Part shown: piece after piece, positions 54,124 to 64,000 of the stretch
Layout of the letters: every line of letters begins with the position of its first letter
Position numbering within the stretch: the stretch's first letter is position 1
Source: Cercospora beticola
Taxonomy: Eukaryota > Ascomycota > Dothideomycetes > Mycosphaerellales > Mycosphaerellaceae
Direction: 5' to 3'
Length of the DNA: 64,000 bases
Assembly: GCF_033473495.1 (NCBI RefSeq)
Contig: NC_088938.1
Coordinates: forward strand, 1,674,001-1,738,000
The notes under the pieces: generated by a model
What the model was told of the DNA's origin: nothing
The model's input: only the letters and a program-made list of their open reading frames with translations
Databases searched by the model: none
Made by a program: the position numbers and the translations under genes

Positions 54124-55284
54124 ATGGCACCAACCAAGCGGTCATCCAGGGGCAATAACCTCACCACTTCGCGGGCAAGACGTCGCAAACACGAGCACGT
54201 ACATGTCGTGCGCAAAGCACAGGTACAATGTACAACTCGTCAATTGAAAAGATACAAACACAGCATTGTGGATCTTGCCAGGGAGACCGTAAAGCCTCTG
54301 AGTAAGCTTCGCTTGCAAAAAGACCTTGGCCCTGGCAAAAAGCTTTTCGAATGGATGCGCTCACTCGAGATTCAACTTTGGTTCCACAAACATCGCAGGC
54401 AGTCTGAAAGAAACATTCGTCGAGCCTGGGCGGCAGAGAGTGGTGGCTTGCCTTTCCCACAGCCGATGCCCAAGAAGGACCTTCCAAGCACAGAGTTCAT
54501 GCAGGAGGGTATCGAGCTCATCAGCGACACCTTCTTCTTCGGCGCCTTGCAACACTGTTCCTTCACCTGGAAAGCCGGCCTGAGAGCGAGAGAAGGAATG
54601 CTTGGCCAAGCAAAAGAGCCGCTGAACTACTCTCTCAGCTGGCACGAAATTGAAATCGACCCAAAAGACGCACATGAGCACGACGAGACCCCGGACCATG
54701 TGACGAGTGTGATTGACACATTGCTCCACGAGTGCATTCACGCTTTCCTTTCAATCTACTCCTGTCGCAATGGCACCAAAGAGACTGAGGCGGCGCGACG
54801 ACGTGGAAAGCTCAGCCGTAAGCATCACTGCAGGAGGCAGAGAACCGGCAAGTCATGCCCGGACAAGAAATGCCAGGCGCAGTGGGAGAGAGCTTCCGGA
54901 CCAAATGGCCACGGCACGGCTTGGTTAAGTATTGCTACGCATATTGGACAAATCGTCCAAAGAGACATTTGGCACAGTGCCGAGCTCAAATGGAAGTATC
55001 TAATGCGGAACGATTTTGTGGAGACGGGAGTGGTGCTGAGGAAGAAGGATATCACCAAATTCTCTGTTAACACGAGGGCGACAGTCGAAGCCTTTTTGCA
55101 TCGTGCCTTTCAGGTACAGAGCAAGATCAAAGTCTTTGATAGGGAGCAAAAAAGAAGACTGGGCAGGCGTGAGGAGGAAGGAAGGGAGGCTCGGGAGGAG
55201 GTGTATCAAGAATTCCGACGCAGGGCATTTGTGGAGGAAAAGTCAACGCCAGTCGCTGAGTTGAGATTGGTTATTGGCGAATGA
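54124..55284 (+). CDS. SprT-like metalloprotease-domain protein
   Basis: Single exon, 386 residues. A basic N terminus (KRSSRG, RARRRKHEH) suggests nuclear entry. The zinc-protease motif is LLHECIHAF near residue 200 (HExxH) and the third ligand is in GPNGHGTAW near residue 263. SWHEIEIDPK precedes them. This is the SprT/Spartan fold, which removes DNA-crosslinked proteins in animals and yeast (Wss1 and Spartan are relatives by function). Between the two motifs lies a very basic insert of about 50 residues with KHHCRRQRTGKSC and CPDKKCQ. The C terminus is a long charged helix (EEEGREAREEVYQEFRRR). Its true substrate is unknown. It stands at the edge of the gene-poor block. Confidence 0.82.
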   Translation: MAPTKRSSRGNNLTTSRARRRKHEHVHVVRKAQVQCTTRQLKRYKHSIVDLARETVKPLSKLRLQKDLGPGKKLFEWMRSLEIQLWFHKHRRQSERNIRRAWAAESGGLPFPQPMPKKDLPSTEFMQEGIELISDTFFFGALQHCSFTWKAGLRAREGMLGQAKEPLNYSLSWHEIEIDPKDAHEHDETPDHVTSVIDTLLHECIHAFLSIYSCRNGTKETEAARRRGKLSRKHHCRRQRTGKSCPDKKCQAQWERASGPNGHGTAWLSIATHIGQIVQRDIWHSAELKWKYLMRNDFVETGVVLRKKDITKFSVNTRATVEAFLHRAFQVQSKIKVFDREQKRRLGRREEEGREAREEVYQEFRRRAFVEEKSTPVAELRLVIGE

Positions 55285-57500
55285 GGAATGGGGACTGGGC
55301 TGGAAAACTTCAGTTGAGCTTCTTCAGAGGGCAAGACATGGGCCGTTTTCGGCTGGGCCATTTAGCTAGGGCGCGGCGAGGCACGATGGCTCGAAAGGAT
55401 CTGTGTCTCTTTCACATCTGTCACATGTGAAATAATGAATCTTGTTTATAGTCATAACTTTGTATTTTGTACTTGTGTAGATGTCCTGGATTCACTTCCT
55501 CGGATGCCGGCCGCTGATTGGTATATACTTCATCAAATCTTCCTTCGTGTCGAAACTGCCGTGCCTGGAGTACGTCTGGCTCGCGATGAATATGGGGCTT
55601 ACGTCGGGTTCATTTCGTCAGACATCATCCTGGAGGACCAGACGCTAATATCCTGTTGTTAGTAAAGTGAGGGTAGCCGCCTTATTTCCGGCGCACGCGA
55701 CTGACCTTGTGCATGTAAATGATTCCATCCCATGTACAGAGAAGAGAAAGAGAGTCTTCAATATGTGCATATGTGTGCAGGTCAAGATTACTGCCTCCGT
55801 CATGCACACAGGCAAGATCGTGCGTTACTCTTCACTATCCTGTCGGGTGAACACAGCGTTATTAGCTGCATGCCCAGCTTCTGCCCGCGCTTTTGATATG
55901 CAACATATATTGCTTGCATAGATTGCTTTGGAAGTATTTGTGATGGCGAGCGTGGAAGTCGCACACGTGGCCTACTCTCAATGAGAGGCATGTTGGTGAT
56001 GGTGTCGCGGACTGCGTTTCTCCTATTGTTCTTGATGTCTATGTGGGTTTAAGCAGGATATGAGAATGACCGCCTCCTTTACCGTGGTAGTCAATTCTGT
56101 TGTGCTCGGTCCGCTCATACTTTTCTCGGTTGCTGAAGTGTGCCAAACACAGCCATTCTTGTCTTCTCTTCCAGGAGAGATCACCAGCTTTGCGTGTCTC
56201 AATTTCTCTGGCCTCATTGTGAACGTCTCAACACTTTGACGTCAGTCGCACTTCCGAGGAGATGCCCTTCGATGGGCAGGTGCACGCCTGACTCGCGGCA
56301 TCTAGACCTGCTTAGGTCCTTCCGCACCCGACACCAAGTCTTGAGGATAGTACCTGGCGGATGCGACCTCCAATGATTAGTAGTTCCAGCGAGCGGGTTC
56401 CCCCAGAGAGTGCATTGCAGGCTTGCCAAAACGCGTTGTGGCGTATTCGCCAGCACCAGACTGTCGGTCTTCTCGCCGTGGTAACGGAAAAACCGGTGGT
56501 GCTTTTTCGTCAAGTACTTCCCGGTCTGCGGATCTTGACCAATATTCGGCAGGTAAAATCACGTCAACGGCATACTGGCACGTCGTGCCTAGGCTGTGCA
56601 ATGCTTGAGCAATATGTAGACCTCTTCGGTTCGGCTCGATATGGCCAGCAGCTCATGAGGCTCCGCGCGTCTAGACCGATATGTGTCTGATTGTGAAGAT
56701 CCCATGCGACGCGGACCAGCGGGCCGTGTGCTTTCCAGCAATGAGAAGCTAGGATCGGACGCAGATCGCACATTTCTTGGTAGCTTTCCGATCCTAGCAA
56801 GTAATGTGCACTGCCCTACGTGTAAGCCTGCGTGCATCTGGTTGTATTGCTCGTATCGTATGCCTGTCTCGTCGTTTCGCTCGACAACATCCCGAACAAC
56901 TTCTTCTTGTGGACCTGAAAGTCGGTCGGTACCGGACGGACGACTGCTAGATATACCCTGTAGACCGGTGCGCTGCTGCAGCGATACCGATCACAAGGCT
57001 AGGCCGGAGATCGCTTCCCACCCGACTACACGCGGTCGAGAACATTGCAGTAGCAGGCCGCTAGGGATTGCTTTGGCGAACCTTGTTGACTCCTCCCCAT
57101 CAATCAACAGAGTGTGAGGGATTTGCCCTGCGTCCACAGGTCTGCATCATTGCAACGGGAGAGCTCGATACAGGCCGTGCAATGGGAAGCTAGGTGGTTT
57201 AGGCGTCCGAGGTAGCATGCGAGAAGGGCTGAAGCGCCGGTCCGGCTTGGAAGACCGCTCATGATGTTTCGACAATTCGGAAAAGCAAGCCAACACCTGA
57301 CTCGATACGTGTTGGCCGGAGTTTTCTCCAGCTCAGCGCAGGAACTGCCGTCTATGCCATAGTCGTATAAGACATGCGTAGGGTCCCGCAATGCCCATAC
57401 CAACGTATGTGCTCCTGCACTTTTGCCATTCGTCTCGGCATCGGATAGGCAAACCACCGCCGCAAGTGTTGCATTGCGTACCAAGGCATCAGAGCGGAGT
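55285..57500. other. 2.2-kb gene-poor stretch
   Basis: Between the SprT-like gene and a small two-exon gene. Only short frames; nothing recognisable. Confidence 0.5.
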
Positions 57501-57944
57501 ATGCAAGCACTCAACCGACCACACACAGCAGTGCTGAGCCAGGGACCGGAGAGCATGACGCCACCAGAAGGATCGAACCAGGCCCGAGCTTTGCCTGAGG
57601 AAGGGTTCTTTCGACTCGTGAGCCTCGACACAGACAGTGCGGACGACATCGAGCTATACAATCGCATGAAGGTAAAGTGAATGCATGGCTACCTTCAACA
57701 GAGAGCTGACACCGGATAGATCGAAGCTGCAGCCGGCCTGCAGCGCTTGTCTCGCTCAGTCGGCAACGAGGATCCAAGTGAAGAAGCTTTTCGAGCAGAG
57801 ATCCTCTTAATCTACCAGGATGCCAGCAGCCAGACCAAGTCGGTCTACGATCGAGGTGCGTTGCGAGTCGACGGCGCTATGACGGACAATTGGGTGATTC
57901 GTTGGCTCCTGTGGCAGGCCATGCATCAGCCCAACGGGAGGTAG
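57501..57944 (+). CDS. small protein of unknown function, 2 exons
   Basis: Exons 57501-57671 and 57720-57944 with a 48-bp intron (GTAAAG donor, GCTGAC branch, GATAG acceptor) give 131 residues in frame. The N-terminal half is Pro/Ser rich; the second half reads FFRLVSLDTDSADDIELYN, FRAEILLIYQDASSQTKSVY and WVIRWLLWQAMHQ, helical and well composed. No leader or known domain. The matching antisense frame of 187 codons is judged a shadow because the plus strand has good splice signals and uninterrupted frames. Could start further upstream. Confidence 0.55.
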
Positions 57945-58101
57945 TCCAGATGGTGAAAGAAGCAGCTTGCATCTTGCTAAGCAGGGATCTTGAAGCGGGC
58001 ATTAATGTGGATGGGGGCGCCCGAATAAAATAAGACCGACCCGAATAATGATAATGAACGCCCTCGTTATGGCGAAGAACGAAGCCTTCGCCAGTTTGTT
58101 T

Positions 58102-58386
58102 TCACGTCTGTCCTTGTTGGTCTCTGAACCATGCATTCCCAGGTCCGCTGGTCTTATTGATGCCGAGGCTCGCTTTCCAGAAGTTGCTCGATGTGTTTCC
58201 AGGTATTGATGGGTGTTTGTTCTCATCCGGGCAGACTCCGTCCTGAACAGCGATATCGGTAGCGACGGGCTCATGTGCGGCACGGCAGAACGTAGGAGGG
58301 TGAGACTGCATGGCTGTCGGACATTTCTCATGCCGTATTGCCCAGTGTCCACACTTCTCCCACGTTATCAAATTTGCAACGCACAT
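58102..58386 (-). CDS. small fungal cysteine/histidine protein
   Basis: Single exon, 94 residues from the ATG at 58386. It starts MCVANLITWEKCGHWAIRHE and continues with KC and FCRAA, then a DGVCPDE pair. The order W-x2-CGHW then C resembles a group of small ascomycete proteins of unknown role that open MC...W..CGH. The His/Cys spacing could bind a metal. No signal peptide. The open frame extends further upstream without support. Confidence 0.45.
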   Translation of the reverse strand: MCVANLITWEKCGHWAIRHEKCPTAMQSHPPTFCRAAHEPVATDIAVQDGVCPDENKHPSIPGNTSSNFWKASLGINKTSGPGNAWFRDQQGQT

Positions 58387-59895
58387 GCTGCAAGTTATAT
58401 GGCCAAGTCTTGTGGTGTGCAAACCATAGTATATTTGCATATGTGGCGCAATAATAAATATTCGGGCAGGGAACAGCTTCTTAATAAGTTCCAATGCCTC
58501 GTGTCTCTTAGTTCGTGGTGTGTTTCACAATCTGTACAATCATCCCGCGTCTCAGCGCTCTCGAGGCCACTAAATACCATAGTTGCAGGTGCGAGCTGAG
58601 CGAAGAGGCCATTCCAAATCCGATAAAGTGTGCTAGCGGCTCTGATCCTGCTTGTCAATGATCGCCTGGCCCTCGAGGCGAGCAATATTACATCCGCGAT
58701 ATAACTCCAGCAGTTCGGTTGATGCACGAAAGGGCGCCTGAAATGGGGCAATGATTGGGCACCTTTGCAAGCACAGCGCGTAGATAGCGCTTGATAGTCT
58801 TCGCAAATGCCAGTAGACGAAGCCACGAGTAACGCTGGAAAGTGGGACACCGAGCTTGAGCTCCAGCTTCTTCCAACCAGAAAGATGCGATCCCAGACTT
58901 GAATGCAAGCCACAAATAAGGTAAACGATGATCCGGTGCCTGCTAAGTCGGGACCCTGCAGAACCCTATGTGTTCCTCGGACTGACATAATGAACCCTTT
59001 AGATCCTCAGGCATTACGGTGCCAGAGAACTGCGGTCTCATTAAGCACCAACGTGTCGGGCTCGCCAACTCTGGTCATTGGCAGTATGATCGGTGTTATG
59101 ACTCCGAGATGTTCCGATGTTCGACAGAGGAGTTAGAAAGGCATCAAGTACCTCCTTGTCAAGTACTCTCATCACTTCAAGCAAGACAGACTACATTCCA
59201 GGTGATCCATGACGCATCCACAGCACGACTTAGAGCGCAAGAAAGGAAGTCATTGATTCAGTGGCGGATACCAAACCATCTAGATTCAGATGTCTAGACA
59301 GCGACATGATGTAGCTGCTCAATGATCAGCACCATGGCTTAAGCTTGACAAAGCTCGTTGGGTTCCGGATCAGATGTAAGTTCGACGCTTCTCCAGCCAT
59401 ACGACAAGACAGGTCGTCCACATGTCCTAATCAAGAATTTTCCCCCGTGCATACTCCATAGCCTTGGAGCTGGGCATCAAGTCCAGACCGCTGCCGGAAG
59501 ATAGACCACTTCGAATTGTTTCAAGATGGCGGATACACGTCCGAGGGGCACTGCCCGAGCAGAAACCGATAGATTCCCGTACCGGCCCGGACCAAGAGGA
59601 TGCCCGGCCGCCGGCTGAGGCGCACTGTTTGGGTCGCAATGCAAAGCAATGTCTGCAGCGGGAGTCCAGTCGTCCAATGAGCTCAAGTGCTTATGAGGAC
59701 ATTCACGTTTTCTCAAGCCAATCATGAGATGGTGCAACGAGATGCCCAATCATAAAGTGTGGCCGACGGCCCAATCAAGTCAACACGAACAACTTTGCTG
59801 ACAGCTCGTGAAGTCGATCTCTCGGCTGTATTAGGAAAGCGCTATGGCTGGAACGTCGTCGCGTTTCGGGATCGCTAGGCAGCAGATGGCAGTCG
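58387..59895. other. 1.5-kb gene-poor stretch
   Basis: A minus-strand frame of 197 codons spans 58395-58988 but overlaps other frames and has no recognisable features; I see no gene. Confidence 0.5.
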
Positions 59896-61176
59896 TCATC
59901 GTGGAGCAACTTTTTTGAGCCAATTTCTCAATGGAGTCATGGAAGGCAACGAATCATCCACTGGACGAATGTCGTAAGCCGAAAGATCGATGGCAGCAGC
60001 AGGCGGGCGATAGAATCTTGCAATAGCATGCACTACGCCGCACCACTTGGTCACCAAGATCAACAAGTGCAGCAGCCAGATGCTCACGATCGAACTCAGG
60101 CTGATCATGCCTGGAGCACAAGGGGCCAATACTTGCGCCCGACGGGTGAAAGGGACCATCTTGCTCTCATACGCACCAAACGCAGACTCATGTCCTCGTG
60201 GATTGTTGGCGATCTCGCGGGCGAGAATGTATGCCCCGACGAAGGCGACCGTCGTTCCCATCCCTGATGACGGGCAAGGGCAAGACGCAGCATCACCCAC
60301 GAGAGCCACACGATCTCGAGTAAATGCCTTCAGTTTGACCTGAGCGATCTCTTGCGTGTGGAAGTGCTCAGCGACCTTGAGCCCATCTAGAAGTCTGGCT
60401 TCTTGCCAGCCAATTCCACGGAGATGAGTCGCCCAAAAAGTCTTCTGCTCGGCAAGGCTGGCGCTTGCCAAATGGCTGGGCTCGAAAGCGAGGCCTGAAA
60501 TCCATAACGACACTCCTGTTGTTCCGCTTGTCTCTGGTCGTAGCAGAAGCATTCTTTTCCGCGGGGCGACATACCATCTGGCCCACTCACCATCTCCGGA
60601 AATGCGTGAAATGCTAAACCAGACGACCCATTGACCCAGCCGCTGAATCGCTTTAGCAGAGACGTCGTGGCCAAAAGCGAGCCTTCTCGTTGTGCTGGCC
60701 CAGCCATCAGCTCCGATCACTACATCGAAGTGCCTAGTGTGCCCGCTGTTGGTGAAAGTGACATCGATGCCCGAATGGCTCGAAGACAGGGTCTCAATAC
60801 TCTCGCCGAAGATGTACTCGACGTTCGACCTCGTGGCCTCCCAGAGCAAGGAAACCAGTTCCCCGCGCACAATCTCGATGCCACCGGTGAAACCTGATCC
60901 ATCTGCAACGGGGAATTCGACGCTGCACTGCCCTTGCGCGTCAATCATTCGAAGGCCAGCCTCTCCAGTCGCTCTCTCGCAAGCCGCCCGCTCGAGGCCC
61001 ATGCGACGAAGGATGGCAAGGCCATGCCCTCGCACGTCCACGGCTTGACCTTCCTTCCGCAAGGCGTTGGATCGCTCGACTACTGTAACGCGCGCACCGG
61101 CTTGGGCCAAGAAGAATGCAGCGACGATACCCGCGATCCCGGCGCCGTTGATGAGGATGTTGAGAGCTGGCTCCAT
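59896..61176 (-). CDS. FAD-dependent monooxygenase (aromatic-hydroxylase type)
   Basis: Single exon, 426 residues from the ATG (MEPALNILINGAGIAG); a TTG-started extension is ignored. LINGAGIAGIVAAFFLAQAG is the Rossmann FAD motif, VVIGADGWASTTR the middle D-G motif, and RVALVGDAASCPCPSSGMGT the ribityl-binding GD motif. It resembles class A flavin monooxygenases of the TetX/salicylate-hydroxylase group. GQAVDVRGHGLAILRRMGL is typical of the FAD domain. A hydrophobic segment (SSIVSIWLLHLLILVTKW) near residue 375 may anchor it. Substrate unknown; such enzymes often sit in secondary-metabolite or detoxification sets, but no partner synthase is in view. Confidence 0.88.
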   Translation of the reverse strand: MEPALNILINGAGIAGIVAAFFLAQAGARVTVVERSNALRKEGQAVDVRGHGLAILRRMGLERAACERATGEAGLRMIDAQGQCSVEFPVADGSGFTGGIEIVRGELVSLLWEATRSNVEYIFGESIETLSSSHSGIDVTFTNSGHTRHFDVVIGADGWASTTRRLAFGHDVSAKAIQRLGQWVVWFSISRISGDGEWARWYVAPRKRMLLLRPETSGTTGVSLWISGLAFEPSHLASASLAEQKTFWATHLRGIGWQEARLLDGLKVAEHFHTQEIAQVKLKAFTRDRVALVGDAASCPCPSSGMGTTVAFVGAYILAREIANNPRGHESAFGAYESKMVPFTRRAQVLAPCAPGMISLSSIVSIWLLHLLILVTKWCGVVHAIARFYRPPAAAIDLSAYDIRPVDDSLPSMTPLRNWLKKVAPR

Positions 61177-62544
61177 CTCGTCTCGAGCGACGTGCAAGAT
61201 GTGTGCTGTCGATCTTTGGTGTGCTTGAGTTCTTGCGGATTTCGTGCTATGGAAACATGGTTGGGATTGAGATGCTCGCTAACAGGGATGCTGTGCATCC
61301 GCGGAGCTTTGACTGTCAACATTCCGTCATCTTGATAGCGGTCATTGGCAAGAGCGACTTCTGGGGATGAAGCCATCTCGTGAGCGGTAGCAGGTGACAA
61401 CGAAGCCTTTCCTGCCTGCGGATGCCTGGCTGTGAGCGCGGGCAAACGACTCGGAAAGTTCAAGTGAGTCGGCCACTGTGCTTCGCCAAATGAGGTGAAG
61501 TTGGGAAACAGATGAGCCGGAGCCTGCGGTCAGGCACTTGTGCCCAGAAGAGCATGACTGCTGGAGAAGAAGGGGTAAGGGATCGCCGAGCAAGAGAGAA
61601 GTACGTGTTGCGCAGCGACAGAGAGCAGTTGAAGTGGTGAAGCAGAACAGAGCAGAGTGTGTAGCCAGATGCGCCTACTGCCAAGACTGCAATTTTGCCA
61701 CCCTGTCGACAGGGAATTCACAGGTCTCATCCGGACTTTCCATGAACACGAGACGACGTATATCACAGGCGAAACCTCCCCGCTGATACTGTTGCAGCTT
61801 CACTTCGCATACTCAATCAGATCACAGGTGGGAACAAAGCTGCGCGAATCTCCCCGTTCGATGGCTTGCTCGGAACAGCCTTGTTTCTGGGCGCATCGTA
61901 CACCTCAGCAGAACCCGCCTCAGCCGCCGCAGTTCAAAGGAGACTGAGGGACTTCACGAACCAACGCCAACAGTATCTTGAGTGTTGGGGTTGGGTTGAG
62001 CTTGGGATGTCTGCCTCCATCTCCATTTTCTTGCTGTGCATCTCGACAGGCGCCAGCTAACAACGGAGCTACAGGGCTTGAACCTCAGCCTTGCGATCTG
62101 CCATGGCGACTGAAACAGATCGATTTCAAGAAGAACAAGAACATGATGAATGTGTTAATGCAAAGACTCAGACGTCATTCTGCTCGCCACTATCTCTGCT
62201 TGGCCGAAGAATCCCTGTAGCATCATGCAGCTGCCATAGCGAGCAACACAGGCGACGAGATATTTGCCGTGCTCTACCGATGTTTGGGACGACAGGCCAA
62301 TCGAACTTATCAGTACAGATTGACCATGTCGATGCTGGAAACTGATTGGGGTGCGAATCATCTGCTGACGCGCACCTTCTGCCTCAAAAATGAAGCGCCT
62401 TCGTACTGTTCTTCAATCATCTGGTTGACGTATAAATGCTGAAGGCCGCATCGCAATTTGAGACTTGAGATTCACTCGCTGCTTTCCATTGAATCGTCAT
62501 TCTGACAACGGCCAGTGTTCGAATTCTCAGCTTCGACCACCGCA
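61177..62544. other. divergent promoter region, 1.4 kb
   Basis: Between the monooxygenase and the permease, which are divergently transcribed. No gene seen; short frames overlap on both strands. Confidence 0.5.
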
Positions 62545-64000
62545 ATGGAGAAAGATGAGGAGAGGAGGGACAATGCGCCAGAATGTGTCACAGATACTTT
62601 TCCTGAGGTTGGAGAAGTCAAGGACTATGTCACTCACGATGGCGATGCTGCACTGGATTTCTTACGCCAAGAGGCCGACGTTCGTCCTATGACAGCCGAA
62701 GATGAGAAAAGATTGGTTCGCAAGATCGACTGGATGATCATGCCCATCATGTGGGTGTGCTACTGTCTTCAGTACCTGGACAAGACATTGATCAATTATG
62801 CCAACGTCATGGGTCTCCAGGACGATACTGAAATGTCCAAAGACCAGTTCAGCAATCTCGCATTGATATTCTACGTCTCATATCTGGCGTTCGAATTCCC
62901 ACATGCGTACGGAATGCAGAAGCTGCCGACTGCAAAATACCTTGGAGCCATGGTCTTTCTATGGGGCGTCGTCGTGACGGTGACAGCTGCGTGCAAGAAC
63001 TATGGTGCTTTGGTGGCGACGAGAGTGCTTTTGGGAGTGTTCGAATCTGCAGTTGCTCCAAGCTTGATTTTGAATACCAGCATGTGGTACAAGAGGCACG
63101 AGCAGCCGCCTCGCGTTGGGCTGTGGTATCTCGGTGAGGCTTTCGCATGCGACCCACTAGAGCGCATTGCTAATTTGTTGACTGCGTACAGGTGTTGGAA
63201 GCGGGACTATCATCGGCAGCCTCGTGTCGTTCGGGTTCCAGCATGTTACTAGCAGGACGTTCTACTCTTGGCAAATTATGTTCTTGGTATGTTGATCCCA
63301 CACAATCATACGCACCAACGTGTACTGACCTGTCTCAAGACTGTCGGCCTTGTCACTTGCACCGCAGGCATTGTGGCATACTTCTTTCTCCCAGACAACC
63401 CCATGTCGTCACGTTTGACGTACGAAGATAAGGTGTGGGCGATTCGACGCCTGCGTGAAAATCAAACCGGCATCGAGAACACCCACTTCAAACCTGCACA
63501 AGTGATCGAGTGTTTCCTCGATCCTCAGACTTGGCTCATCTGCCTTGCGACAATCGCATCAAATGTACCTAATGGAGCTGTCTCGAGCTTCCAGGCCACA
63601 ATTATTAGGAATTTCGGCTTCGACAGCAAGACGACCGCTCTCCTTCAAATCCCATCCGGTGTGATCTCAATGATTGCTATTATCATTTCGACACAGCTTG
63701 CCGGCAGGTACAACCAGCGTGGCCTACAGATCATCGCACTCGTGCTGGTGGGTGGTGTGCTCGGCGGTGCTCTCATGGCATTCCTGCCAGAAAATCACAA
63801 AGCTGGCACGCTGATCGGCAATTATCTCACCAATGTAATTGGAGCGTCGTTGCCTTCGATGTACTCCTTGGTCGCAGCCAATTACGCCGGACACACCAAA
63901 AAGGTAAGCAGACTCTTATACGTCTTTTCACGGACATGAACTCACTGAAATCAGGTCACGATGAATGCCCTTCTACTGATATCGTTCTGCTTGGTAAGGT
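62545..64000 (+). CDS. Dal5-type (allantoate/anion:cation symporter) MFS permease, 3' end outside window
   Basis: Exons 62545-63133, 63192-63286, 63340-63903 and 63955-63993; introns are 58, 53 and 51 bp, and another GTAAGG donor closes the window. From the ATG the protein has an acidic N terminus, then IDWMIMPIMWVCYCLQYLDKT, the first-helix signature of the Dal5/TNA1 group; GMQKLPTAKYLGAMVFLWG and RVLLGVFESAVAPSLILNTS follow. Splicing restores LWYLGVGSGTIIGSLVSFGF and SWQIMFLTVGLVTCTAGI. PDNPMSSRLTYEDKVWAIRR is the central loop. Such carriers import organic anions, vitamins or ureides at the plasma membrane. The last helices lie past 64000. Confidence 0.9.

Noticed and set aside
57104..57667. 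187-codon minus-strand open frame
   Set aside because: The plus strand here has a two-exon gene with good splice signals; the minus frame has no recognisable feature.
1..64000. CRISPR arrays, rRNA operon, bacterial-style operons
   Set aside because: None seen; introns and gene families are those of a filamentous fungus.

Overview
The window is nuclear DNA of a filamentous ascomycete, most likely a Dothideomycete. The evidence is short introns (about 46-150 bp) with GT(A/G)NG donors and CTAAC/CTGAC branch sites, genes dense on both strands, and fungal families: Zn2Cys6 regulator, Dal5-type and sugar-type MFS permeases, Dre2, a Dss1/CYT-4-type mitochondrial RNase, PTS1-tailed enzymes, small secreted cysteine-rich proteins and a CYSTM-type peptide. 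I rebuilt exon structures by hand from reading frames and splice signals; most totals come out in frame. The species cannot be fixed from sequence alone.

Layout. 0-5 kb: SGNH hydrolase with a C-terminal beta-rich half, NDUFAF3/Mth938-type mitochondrial protein, HSL-type alpha/beta hydrolase. 5.3-7.4 kb: three tandem, same-strand genes for small secreted cysteine-rich proteins that share a splice position and a C-terminal cysteine signature. 8.0-8.4 kb: a 359-bp MITE with 42-bp inverted repeats and a perfect 9-bp target duplication (Mutator-like). 8.6-15.7 kb: Dre2, a conserved unknown, a hexose-type transporter and a probable GPI-anchored surface protein. 16.6-25.4 kb: Zn2Cys6 regulator, alpha/beta hydrolase, C78-type (ZUP1/Mug105-like) deubiquitinase, CYSTM peptide, enoyl-reductase-like dehydrogenase, peroxisomal enoyl-CoA hydratase and an AhpD-like protein. 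25.9-29.6 kb: a divergent pair, a coiled-coil/UIM protein and a helix-hairpin-helix-like protein. 30-35.5 kb: MmgE/PrpD enzyme, sugar-type MFS and an alpha-dioxygenase-like haem peroxidase. 36.5-41.6 kb: a divergent mitochondrial pair (Tim17-like protein and RNB exoribonuclease). 41.9-44.3 kb: a GRF-zinc-finger gene interrupted by an in-frame stop and carrying a 54-bp minisatellite, then an SCP-x-type peroxisomal thiolase. 46.3-47.3 kb: a GHITM/BI-1-type mitochondrial membrane protein. 47.3-54.1 kb is gene-poor, with one possible secreted cysteine-rich peptide. 54.1-64 kb: SprT-like metalloprotease, two small unknowns, an FAD monooxygenase and a Dal5-type permease cut by the window end.

The most unusual content is the tandem trio of secreted proteins (a candidate effector or antimicrobial family) with the MULE-type MITE about 0.7 kb away. 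Others are the broken GRF gene, the UIM/cysteine-cluster coiled-coil protein, and the gene-poor block beside the SprT-like gene. Housekeeping themes are mitochondrial (NDUFAF3-like, Tim17-like, Dss1-like, GHITM-like) and peroxisomal (two PTS1 enzymes).
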